Made by a program: the position numbers and the translations under genes
Part shown: positions 38,761 to 45,087 of the stretch, in pieces
Layout: the number at the start of each line of letters is the position of its first letter
Numbering within the stretch: position 1 is the stretch's first letter
Notes under the pieces: model-generated
Database searches by the model: none
Seen by the model: only the letters and a program-made list of their open reading frames with translations
Told to the model about the DNA's origin: nothing
NCBI GenBank assembly: GCA_043818395.1
Contig: JBDRFZ010000028.1
Location: 1 to 45,480 of the forward strand
From: JBDRFZ01 sp043818395
Lineage (GTDB): Bacteria; Patescibacteriota; Patescibacteriia; 2-12-FULL-60-25
Length of the DNA: 45,480 nt
Reading direction: 5' to 3'

Positions 38761-38879
38761 CTTTCCGTCGTCCCGAGCTTGTCTTTCCGTCGTCCCGAGC
38801 TTGTCGAGGGATCTTGTTTTGCACGGATCCGTCACGACAAAAGATCCTTCGACTCCGCTACGCTACGCTCAGGACGACA
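38761..38879. repeat. Inverted-repeat element between radA and recG, with tandem duplication
   Basis: The left end GTCGTCCCGAGCTTGTC is mirrored by AGGACGAC at the right, with GAGGGATCTT/AAGATCCTTC-type inner arms. The first 22 bases (38761-38782) are repeated exactly at 38783-38804. It is the only sequence between the two convergent genes and may end both. Confidence 0.7.
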
Positions 38880-38922
38880 GTAATACTCTCCATACGTTAC
38901 AAGTTACAAGCTGCACGAATTC

Positions 38923-41001
38923 TTATTCCCGGTGAGTCGTCTCTCTTAATTTTTCGATTTTTTCTTTCAACTCCCGGTGATTTTTGAGTAACGGATCCGT
39001 GTTTAAAAGCTCTTCAGAAATTTCGCGAGCCGAGGCCATAAGAGACAGGTCATCCAGACGCGCGGCTTTAAAAATCGCTTCCCCACTTTGTTCAAATCCC
39101 AGTAAGTTGCCTTGGCCGCGGTTTTTAAGATCTGCCTCAGCTACGGCAAAACCGTCGTCCGTCTGCTCTAAAATACGCAACCTTTCCACGTTATTTACGC
39201 TGTCCGAAGCTACTAAAAGACAATGTGATTGGTGTATGGAACGTCCAACTCGTCCTCGCAGCTGATGTAATTGAGCTAACCCGAATCTTTCCGCTCCTTC
39301 GATCAGCATAACCGTGGCTTCGGGCACATCCACCCCGACCTCTACGACCGTGGTCGCAATCAAAACATCCAACTCGCCTTGAACGAATTTAGTCATGGCT
39401 TCATCTTTTTCTTTAGCCGTAAGCTTACCGTGCACTGACGCAAGCCTCAAGCCTTTAAGCGCTCCCGTTTCTAGACGCTTTAATTCGCTGGTCACACTCC
39501 TCGCACCCAAAGCATCGGACGGATCGATCAGTGGACAAACGATAAACGCCCTATGATTTTTTGATACCTGCTCCCGAATCATGGCATACGCTTCTTCCCT
39601 GCCGGCATCTCCTTCAAAAATTTTAGTTATTACTTTTTTACGACCTGCAGGCCGCATACGGATCAATGAAACGTCTAAGTCGCCGTACATAGTCAAAGCT
39701 AAAGATCGCGGAATAGGTGTGGCGGTCATGGATAAAAGATGCGGAACCAAACCGTCGGAACGCGAGGAAACGATTAAGGTTTCGCGCTCGGCTACTCCAA
39801 AACGATGCTGTTCATCCACTATGGCCAAGGCCAAATCAGGCGGAGACTGGCCGTGTTCAATGAGCGCATGAGTGCCGACCGCAACCAGCCGTCCCTCAAT
39901 AATTCTTTCTCGCGCTTCGGAAGCCGTAAGAATGCGCTCCTCGCCGGATTCAAAAATCGACCGGCGAGAAGACGTCATGAGTAAAACCGGAATATGGTAA
40001 TTAGATAAAAATCGATTGAAAGTCGCGGCATGCTGTTTTGCCAAAAGATCTGTCGGCGCCATAAGGACAGCCGAATGGCCGGACCTGAAAACCAGCGCAT
40101 TCAACATGATGGCGACCGCGGTTTTTCCGCTTCCTACGTCGCCCTGCAAAAGCCGCCGCATGGGACGCGCCGATTCCATATCTTTGACCGCAGCCCAAAC
40201 GCATTTCTTTTGATCGTCGGTGAGCTCGAAGGGCAGACTTGAAACGAACTTTTTAGCGAATTGAATATCAAATTCAACTTTTGGCGCGCCATGAGCATCC
40301 GCTTCAGTGCGGGCCAGACGGAGTGCGAGCTGATAAAGAAGAAGTTCATTAAAAGCCAACCGTCTTCGACCCTCTTCCGCCTGTTCCAAGTTACTCGGAC
40401 GATGTACGAATTTATAAGCCGACGCCAAATCAACCGCGTGGACTTTCTCTAAAATATCCTGCGAAACAAAATCCGGCGGCCATTCAACCTCTTCTAAAAC
40501 CGACTTCATTATTTTACGCAAAGTTTTTTGCGTGATGGAACCGGTCAGAGGATAAACCGGCGCCACTGATCCGGCGGCCAAGGTCTCCGGGGTAATTGGT
40601 TCGCAGATCGGACTGGTAAAGCCGCGGCCAAAACGAGGTCGCTCGGTTACGACGCCGGATAAATAAACCCTATCGCCCGCTTTAAATTGTGAAAGCAGCC
40701 ATGGCTGGTTGAACCAAGTAGCCGTAATGGTACCTGACTCGTCAGAGACGAGAGCGCGGATAATAGCAAAACGTCGCCTGAAGGTCGGTAATTTTTTTAT
40801 ATCTTTGATGGTAACTTTGACTGTCACCGGTAAACCAATCGGTATATTGGCAATGGATGTAATGCGCGAAAAATCATCATAGCGGCGCGGCAGTATGGAA
40901 ATAAGATCACTTACGTTTTCTGCTTCCAAGGATTTTAAAACGCGCCTTTGCTGGGGAGTAAGGCCGTGCAAAAAAGAAACAGGATCATCCCAATTAAGCA
41001 T
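38923..41001 (-). CDS. recG: ATP-dependent DNA helicase RecG
   Basis: Branch-migrates stalled forks and Holliday junctions. 692 residues from the ATG at 41001; a longer frame from 41058 adds residues unlike the family. N-terminal helix-hairpin region (GLTPQQRRVLKSL), wedge OB domain at about 50-150, helicase lobe 1 with Walker A GDVGSGKT and DEQHRFG, lobe 2 with the HGKLTAKEKDEAM segment and the QLRGRVGRS motif VI, then the C-terminal TRG-like region (LKNRGQGNLLG). All helicase motifs are present. A GATAAT box lies four bases before the ATG, suggesting a leaderless message. It is convergent with radA. Confidence 0.95.
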   Translation of the reverse strand: MLNWDDPVSFLHGLTPQQRRVLKSLEAENVSDLISILPRRYDDFSRITSIANIPIGLPVTVKVTIKDIKKLPTFRRRFAIIRALVSDESGTITATWFNQPWLLSQFKAGDRVYLSGVVTERPRFGRGFTSPICEPITPETLAAGSVAPVYPLTGSITQKTLRKIMKSVLEEVEWPPDFVSQDILEKVHAVDLASAYKFVHRPSNLEQAEEGRRRLAFNELLLYQLALRLARTEADAHGAPKVEFDIQFAKKFVSSLPFELTDDQKKCVWAAVKDMESARPMRRLLQGDVGSGKTAVAIMLNALVFRSGHSAVLMAPTDLLAKQHAATFNRFLSNYHIPVLLMTSSRRSIFESGEERILTASEARERIIEGRLVAVGTHALIEHGQSPPDLALAIVDEQHRFGVAERETLIVSSRSDGLVPHLLSMTATPIPRSLALTMYGDLDVSLIRMRPAGRKKVITKIFEGDAGREEAYAMIREQVSKNHRAFIVCPLIDPSDALGARSVTSELKRLETGALKGLRLASVHGKLTAKEKDEAMTKFVQGELDVLIATTVVEVGVDVPEATVMLIEGAERFGLAQLHQLRGRVGRSIHQSHCLLVASDSVNNVERLRILEQTDDGFAVAEADLKNRGQGNLLGFEQSGEAIFKAARLDDLSLMASAREISEELLNTDPLLKNHRELKEKIEKLRETTHRE

Positions 41002-41005
41002 CAAT

Positions 41006-41011
41006 ATTATC
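41006..41011 (-). promoter_or_regulatory. -10 box of recG
   Basis: GATAAT on the minus strand, four bases before the ATG at 41001. With normal spacing, the transcript would begin at the start codon. Confidence 0.4.
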
Positions 41012-41047
41012 GTACGGAGATAACAAGGATCGAGCAATACCAATGCT

Positions 41048-41083
41048 TTAAAAAACAATATCCCCGCACTTTCGTGTACGGGG
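41048..41083 (-). terminator. Rho-independent terminator of the HAD gene
   Basis: On the minus strand, CCCCGTAC pairs with GTGCGGGG around a short loop, followed after a few bases by TTTTTT. It lies 23 bases after the HAD stop codon and before recG. Confidence 0.75.
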
Positions 41084-41106
41084 AGATGAGAAAAGGTGCG
41101 TTCTGA

Positions 41107-41742
41107 TTACTTGGCGAGAGAAGAGATGAGCGTTTGCAGATCATGATGCGATTTTACCAAATAGTCAGGCTCAACTTCACTGAAAGAACTCGGTGAGCCG
41201 TACTGTCCTATGAAAGCCACGGTTTTCAAACCAGCTTGTTTACCATCGCGGATGTCGGACGCCAGATCGCCGACGTAAAGTACTTGATATGATTTAAATC
41301 CCAAAATTTTACAGGCGCGGCTCAACGGCTGAACCTTATTCTCTGAACCTCCAAAGAACAGATCCAGATATTTAGATAAGCCATGCTTCTCAAACATGCG
41401 CCATAAATTTTCCACCGAACTACCGCTCACGATTCCTTGCTTCAGACCAAGACCCTTCAGAGCCACAAGCGTCTCATGGGCGCCAAGGAGAAGCGGTGAA
41501 TCATCTTTCTGTAGAGCCGCCTGATAAATCCTGTGCCTTTCTTCTTCGGTAATTGTGACAACACCGTGCTCGCGGAACCAGTCCTCAAATGGAGCCCTGA
41601 GCGTCCTGCAAAAATATCTGAGACAAGGTGGCGTTAGCCCTACGGTCTCGAAGACTATGCAGCTGGCCGCATGAATCGCGGGCATCGTATCTTGAACAAC
41701 GCCATCCCAGTCATACAAGACAGCGCCTACTCTTTTGCTCAT
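41107..41742 (-). CDS. HAD-superfamily phosphatase, phosphoglycolate-phosphatase-like
   Basis: 211 residues. The nucleophile loop LYDWDGVVQDT has D11 and D13; motif II is GIVSGSS, and motif IV is YVGDLASDIRDG. The cap (about 20-90) is helical, type C1, as in phosphoglycolate and beta-phosphoglucomutase-like enzymes. Likely substrate: a small phosphate ester such as phosphoglycolate from DNA repair, but the exact one cannot be read off. Trp replaces the more usual Phe in the DxDG loop (DWDG). The ATG at 41742 has a strong GGAGGTG ribosome site. Its own terminator lies at 41048-41083; the upstream neighbour is a codon-biased unknown gene with its own terminator, so it is probably transcribed alone. 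Confidence 0.85.
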   Translation of the reverse strand: MSKRVGAVLYDWDGVVQDTMPAIHAASCIVFETVGLTPPCLRYFCRTLRAPFEDWFREHGVVTITEEERHRIYQAALQKDDSPLLLGAHETLVALKGLGLKQGIVSGSSVENLWRMFEKHGLSKYLDLFFGGSENKVQPLSRACKILGFKSYQVLYVGDLASDIRDGKQAGLKTVAFIGQYGSPSSFSEVEPDYLVKSHHDLQTLISSLAK

Positions 41743-41856
41743 TACACCTCCAAAAACTCAGCAAAAATTCCAAATTTATTAATTAACTTCTAAGGATAAT
41801 TACATCTAATATGCAGACCGGCAAAGAGTCAAGAAAATGAATTACAGAAAATGAAT

Positions 41857-41885
41857 TAAAAAGACCCGCGCCGAAGCTTGGGTCT
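41857..41885 (-). terminator. Terminator of the codon-biased 295-residue gene
   Basis: AGACCC and GGGTCT pair around a C/G-rich loop and are followed on the minus strand by TTTTT. It lies 40 bases after the stop codon at 41925. Confidence 0.8.
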
Positions 41886-41924
41886 TAGTTAGGAGTAGTG
41901 CGAAAAAGCGTTACCGCCGTCTTT

Positions 41925-42812
41925 TCAGACGACGATCGGCAGGAAGTCAGCGGACTTCTCGAAGATCACGTCGATCTCATTGTCCCCCAGCCTGTAGCCG
42001 ATGTTGATGTCGGTCTGGCCGAAGAGCTTGCCGAGCACGATGAGATTCGCCTTCTGCGGCTTGCCCCAGATCAAAACGGGCTTGTCGTTGTTGAACTTGA
42101 CGGTGACGATGGTCACCATGTTGTTCGGCATGTTGGCCACAAAGATCGTGTCATCACCCTTCACCATGGGCCTTGAGAGAGACAGGATTCCCGGCTCGAT
42201 CGTCGACCCGATCTCTTCCCATTCCATGGGGTTCACGAGATCGTGATGGGTCTTCTGAGTCTCCGTGTCACGAACCAGGAGCTTGACGCCCACACCCCTC
42301 TTGTACAGAAGGGCATAGAGCCGCTTGATGCGGTAATCGTAGCGGATGCCGGCAACATTCGTATCACCCTTCTTCGCGAAGTAGGTAGTCTTGCCTCCGG
42401 CCACGACGAACTGCTTGCAGTCTCTCGCGTCGCTTCCGATGAAGTAGATCCCGGTCACCAGGTTGCCCTTGTGATCCTTGACCCCTTCGAGCTGCTTGGC
42501 TACCAAGTCGAACGACTTGTTCTCGGTCTCGGTGCCCTCGATCTCGTAGTAGAACGCACTATTGACCTTGAACCACGTCCTGAAGGTCGGGTACTTGGTT
42601 CGCGGCAACATGAAGTGCCGTTTGCCCTCGACCGTGATCGACGCGTCGGTGTAGGTCAGCAGTACCTTACCGTCCTTGAGATCAACCCCGATCCGCGCAA
42701 TGCGGTCCACGGTCAAACCTCGCTCCGCAATGGCCATGAAAAGGCCGTCAACAGGCAGGGTGATGGTCGTGGTCTTGATCTCGGTGTCGGCCTGGGTTTT
42801 CTGGTTCAACAT
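41925..42812 (-). CDS. Hypothetical cytoplasmic protein with C/G-ending codons
   Basis: 295 residues from the ATG at 42812, preceded by a GGGAG/GGAAG ribosome site. No signal or membrane segment. It looks beta-rich (VDLKDGKVLLTYTDASITVEG; GGKTTYFAKKGDTNVAGIRY; MVTIVTVKFNNDKPVLIWG) and may be a propeller or a set of beta-sandwiches, but I recognise no family. Third codon positions are mostly C or G, unlike the neighbours and like the gene at 20153. It has a consensus-like promoter, a 105-base leader and its own terminator. A long frame on the opposite strand (42243-42866) comes from the codon bias and is not a gene. Transfer or high expression could explain the codon use. Confidence 0.65.
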   Translation of the reverse strand: MLNQKTQADTEIKTTTITLPVDGLFMAIAERGLTVDRIARIGVDLKDGKVLLTYTDASITVEGKRHFMLPRTKYPTFRTWFKVNSAFYYEIEGTETENKSFDLVAKQLEGVKDHKGNLVTGIYFIGSDARDCKQFVVAGGKTTYFAKKGDTNVAGIRYDYRIKRLYALLYKRGVGVKLLVRDTETQKTHHDLVNPMEWEEIGSTIEPGILSLSRPMVKGDDTIFVANMPNNMVTIVTVKFNNDKPVLIWGKPQKANLIVLGKLFGQTDINIGYRLGDNEIDVIFEKSADFLPIVV

Positions 42813-42923
42813 TCTTCCGTCTCCCACCTTAGTTCTCGGTGTTCGCTCCAAACACACAGCGTATAACGCTTTTTTTACTAAAAGGAGCGATTTGTTCAAG
42901 CGTTGATGCTTGAGCAGGAACAG

Positions 42924-42952
42924 AATATACACCATCTAATTTTATCGGTCAA
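42924..42952 (-). promoter_or_regulatory. Sigma-70-type promoter of the codon-biased gene
   Basis: On the minus strand, TTGACC (42947-42952), a 17-base spacer and TATATT (42924-42929). The start would be near 42917, with a leader of about 105 bases, as for the other codon-biased gene at 20153. Confidence 0.7.
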
Positions 42953-42970
42953 TGATTTATCTGTGGATAA

Positions 42971-43037
42971 ATCAAAAAAAATCCCATTGTGGGACTTTTT
43001 TTAATGGTGCGACCGGAACGATTCGAACGTTCGACCT
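42971..43037. repeat. 67-base direct repeat, tRNA 3' end plus terminator, copy 1
   Basis: Identical to 43077-43143. It contains the terminator hairpin TCCCATTGTGGGA (42982-42994) and the last 33 bases of tRNA-Arg, including CCA. Here it joins a broken tRNA-like sequence and not an intact gene. Confidence 0.9.
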
Positions 43038-43068
43038 ATCCGACGTGACGTCGGATCGCTCTATCCAG
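43004..43068 (-). pseudogene. tRNA-Arg remnant: 3' part with altered anticodon arm
   Basis: Read on the minus strand: part of the D-arm (CTGGATAGAGCG), then an arm ATCCGACGTCACGTCGGAT in place of the normal anticodon arm, then an exact T-arm and acceptor 3' half with CCA. The 5' acceptor half is missing. The replaced arm is an extended hairpin without U33 and cannot decode. Confidence 0.8.
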
Positions 43069-43079
43069 GGTTTAATATC

Positions 43080-43107
43080 AAAAAAAATCCCATTGTGGGA
43101 CTTTTTT
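43080..43107 (-). terminator. Terminator after tRNA-Arg
   Basis: TCCCA/TGGGA hairpin (43088-43100) with A-runs before and T-runs after on the minus strand, directly after the tRNA CCA end. An identical copy lies at 42974-43001. Confidence 0.75.
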
Positions 43108-43110
43108 TAA

Positions 43111-43188
43111 TGGTGCGACCGGAACGATTCGAACGTTCGACCTCCTCCTTCGCAGGGAGGCGCTCTATCCAGACTGAGCTACGGCCGC
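43111..43188 (-). tRNA. tRNA-Arg(GCG)
   Basis: 78 bases including the encoded CCA. Acceptor GCGGCCG/CGGTCGC with one G-T pair, D-arm GCTC/GAGC, anticodon stem CCTCC/GGAGG with loop CTGCGAA, 5-base variable loop, T-arm GAACG/CGTTC with loop TTCGAAT. The anticodon GCG (43151-43153) reads CGC and, by wobble, CGT. A20 in the D-loop agrees with arginine identity. Most bacteria use an ACG anticodon, edited to inosine, for these codons. The first ten bases overlap the end of the GIY-YIG gene; a terminator follows. Confidence 0.95.
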
Positions 43189-43448
43189 ATAATGTCTATT
43201 CTTTTTTCAATGATTATTCTTTCAATAATATCACGCCTTTTTAATTTTTTAAGACGTAATTCCAACTGACGCGCGTATTTAATGGAATCACAACTTTGAA
43301 AAAAAACGACTTCTAGAGGACGGACATCTCGCGTCGCTCTTACATGACCACGACCATGCTCGTCAAAACGCCTCTCAAGGTCGTTTGTACTGCCAATATA
43401 ATACCGGCCATTCTTACATCTCAAAAAATAGACACCTAGCTTCGACAT
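43179..43448 (-). CDS. Small GIY-YIG nuclease overlapping tRNA-Arg
   Basis: 89 residues, one complete GIY-YIG domain: GVYFLRCKNGRYYIGSTNDL gives both signature tripeptides (as GVY and YIG), followed by the conserved Arg (ERRFDEH) and the Glu in a LELRLKKLKRRD helix. It resembles the stand-alone UvrC-like endonucleases (YhbQ type) rather than the larger homing enzymes. The stop codon TAG lies inside the tRNA, at its bases 8-10, so message and tRNA probably share one transcript. Broken tRNA copies lie on both sides of the nuclease-tRNA pair, and a 38-base near-identical sequence (43031-43068; 43458-43495) brackets it. The nuclease may have taken part in inserting the cassette. Confidence 0.88.
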   Translation of the reverse strand: MSKLGVYFLRCKNGRYYIGSTNDLERRFDEHGRGHVRATRDVRPLEVVFFQSCDSIKYARQLELRLKKLKRRDIIERIIIEKRIDIMRP

Positions 43449-43457
43449 ATTAATTAA

Positions 43458-43541
43458 TCGACCTATCCGACGTCACGTCGAATCGCTCTATCCAGACTGT
43501 TTATCCCGATGAGCAAAGCGACATCGGGAAGCTACGGCCGC
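43458..43541 (-). pseudogene. tRNA-Arg remnant: 5' part with inserted hairpin and altered anticodon arm
   Basis: Read on the minus strand: GCGGCCGTAGCT (exact tRNA 5' end), then an inserted hairpin TCCCGATG/CATCGGGA (43504-43529), then AGTCTGGATAGAGCG, an altered anticodon arm (ATTCGACGTGACGTCGGAT) and the beginning of the variable loop, where it stops before the GIY-YIG start codon. It lacks T-arm and 3' acceptor half. Confidence 0.8.
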
Positions 43542-43555
43542 AGATGCTCTTTTTT

Positions 43556-44062
43556 TTAGAGTTTTAGCAGCCGCGCAAAAATATCAGAAAAATGCTCATC
43601 GCGCAAGTCCAGATCCTCGTCCAGATAATTTTTCAGGTGAGCCCTGATGGCCATCGGATCCTGATTCTGCAAAGGTATTCTCATACGCGAATGGACCAAA
43701 TTTCTCGGTTGGATGTAAATAACCTTGGTTTGAGGCGGATGATAAACAATGGCAAAATCACTTAACTGCTCGTACAAAAAAAGTTTTCCATTATAAACGA
43801 TCCCGTTGTTACCGATCTGAACTAAAACATTACGCGGCTCCTGATTGCCGGCAAGAATCAAAATAATGGCAGTTAAAAGGATAATGAAAGCGAAGAGATA
43901 GTTCGACGTTATTACGGCATAAATCGTCAGGACGACTGCAATCAGAGCCATGTATATGTACCATTTCTTTCCCCTGTCCCGCTCTTCCCATGACGGCGAT
44001 TCCCAAACAAAAGAATCCTGGGCCTCGGCCACTTCTTTTAAAAACTCTTCAGAATAAGCCAT
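43556..44062 (-). CDS. Hypothetical two-helix membrane protein
   Basis: 168 residues. After a charged N-terminus (about 1-33, with FVWESPSWEERDRGKKW), two closely spaced membrane helices at about 35-52 and 55-72 (MALIAVVLTIYAVITSN; LFAFIILLTAIILILAG) form a hairpin. The cytoplasmic C-terminal part (about 75-168) is mixed beta/alpha (VLVQIGNNGIVYNGKLFLY; KVIYIQPRNL) like a PH-type membrane protein domain. Family not recognised. A TATAAT box (44071-44076) ends eight bases before the ATG, so it is probably leaderless. The peroxiredoxin gene lies upstream on the same strand, 48 bases away. Confidence 0.65.
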   Translation of the reverse strand: MAYSEEFLKEVAEAQDSFVWESPSWEERDRGKKWYIYMALIAVVLTIYAVITSNYLFAFIILLTAIILILAGNQEPRNVLVQIGNNGIVYNGKLFLYEQLSDFAIVYHPPQTKVIYIQPRNLVHSRMRIPLQNQDPMAIRAHLKNYLDEDLDLRDEHFSDIFARLLKL

Positions 44063-44070
44063 ATGCCATT

Positions 44071-44076
44071 ATTATA
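44071..44076 (-). promoter_or_regulatory. -10 box of the two-helix membrane protein gene
   Basis: A perfect TATAAT on the minus strand, eight bases before the ATG at 44062; leaderless-type spacing. Confidence 0.5.
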
Positions 44077-44110
44077 GCATCTCTTGGTTATCTTTTCACA
44101 GGTTCGGGGC

Positions 44111-44695
44111 TTAAATCTTACCCACTAAATCCAAACCCGGTTTTAGAGCTTCCTGGCCAGGCTTCCAATTTGCCGGACAAACCTCGCCGCCGTGCTCCCG
44201 TACGAAGATCGCGGCATCGAGTTTTCGTAAAAGCTCCTCCGCACTGCGTCCGATGCTGTTGTCATGAACCTCCATAGCTTTGATCACGCCTTCGGGGTCG
44301 ATAACGAAAGAACCGCGCAAAGCCACTCCTTCAGCTTCCAGATATACGCCCAAAGCACGACTCAAAATTCCAGCCGGGTCAGCCAGCATAGGAAACTTAA
44401 TTTCTTTTATGGCCGGGGAATGCTCATGCCAGGCAAAGTGCGCGTAAACCGTATCAGTACTGATCGAAAGGACTTCGGCGTTTCGTTTTTGGAATTCAGG
44501 ATACAAGAGAGCCATTTGTTTAAGTTCCGTAGGACAAACAAAAGTAAAATCAGCCGGATAAAAGAACAAAACCATCCACTTGCCACGATAACCGGCAAGC
44601 TTGATTTTCTTTTCCTGGTTTTCATGAAGACCGGTCAATTCCAAATCAGGAATTTTTTGGCCTACCAGAGGCCGGCAACATTCGCAATTTTCCAT
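44111..44695 (-). CDS. 2-Cys peroxiredoxin (AhpC/Prx1 type)
   Basis: Reduces hydrogen peroxide and organic peroxides in the cytoplasm. 194 residues, normal length. Peroxidatic Cys54 in DFTFVCPTE, catalytic Arg127 (ALRGSF), resolving Cys173 in GEVCPANW and a typical C-terminal arm, so both reactive cysteines are present. The N-terminus has three extra cysteines (MENCECCRPL), an odd addition that could bind metal or take part in disulfide exchange. The 101-residue zinc-ribbon protein begins upstream, ten bases away on the same strand, so they are probably co-transcribed. No AhpF-like reductase is in the window, so the electron donor is unknown. Confidence 0.93.
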   Translation of the reverse strand: MENCECCRPLVGQKIPDLELTGLHENQEKKIKLAGYRGKWMVLFFYPADFTFVCPTELKQMALLYPEFQKRNAEVLSISTDTVYAHFAWHEHSPAIKEIKFPMLADPAGILSRALGVYLEAEGVALRGSFVIDPEGVIKAMEVHDNSIGRSAEELLRKLDAAIFVREHGGEVCPANWKPGQEALKPGLDLVGKI

Positions 44696-44705
44696 ATTAT
44701 TTTAG

Positions 44706-45011
44706 TTACAGTCTTTGCATGGCGTCGTTAAACTCCTGATCTGACGCCATCTCACCTTTTAATACTTCACAATCTTTTCCCTGCCAATACGACAACTGAT
44801 TCATATTCTTTCTGACTAGTTTTTCGGCCAAAGCGCGGTCATCGCCTAAAGATTTTAGAAAAAATTCCACGCCGCCGGCGAATATCGCGTCGCAAGTTTT
44901 TACGCTTCCGTCTTCGTTGACGCAATAAAGGCAGAATTCTGAATTTTCATCATTTTTAGCAAAATCTTCCGGTTTTTCGAGCGGCATGCCGCAAGCAATA
45001 CATTGTTTCAT
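44706..45011 (-). CDS. Small zinc-ribbon protein
   Basis: 101 residues. Four cysteines, C4 and C7 (CIACGMPLEKPEDF) and C27 and C30 (FCLYCVNEDGS), fit the Pfam 'putative zinc ribbon' family typified by CxxCGMPL. The rest is helical (FFLKSLGDDRALAEKLVRKN; LSYWQGKDCEVLKGEM). No DNA-binding evidence. It lies directly upstream of the peroxiredoxin, with ten bases between, and probably belongs to the same transcript; a role in redox sensing is a guess from that context. The ATG at 45011 has no strong ribosome site. Confidence 0.75.
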   Translation of the reverse strand: MKQCIACGMPLEKPEDFAKNDENSEFCLYCVNEDGSVKTCDAIFAGGVEFFLKSLGDDRALAEKLVRKNMNQLSYWQGKDCEVLKGEMASDQEFNDAMQRL

Positions 45012-45087
45012 ATTTTATGGTTAAAGAATGAGTAAAAAACACATTAACATGATGTCTGAAAACATAAAACCACTTTCCGTCACGAGA

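Noticed and set aside
38761..38879. CRISPR array
   Set aside because: Only one 22-base exact tandem repeat without spacers inside an inverted-repeat element. No cas genes and no regular repeat-spacer pattern anywhere in the window.
42243..42866. 207-residue open frame on the plus strand, antisense to the codon-biased gene
   Set aside because: Strong C/G third-position bias on the coding strand produces long antisense frames. It has no ribosome site or family features.
43004..43541. Two further functional tRNA genes around tRNA-Arg
   Set aside because: Each remnant lacks half of the acceptor stem, and the anticodon arm is a closed hairpin without U33.
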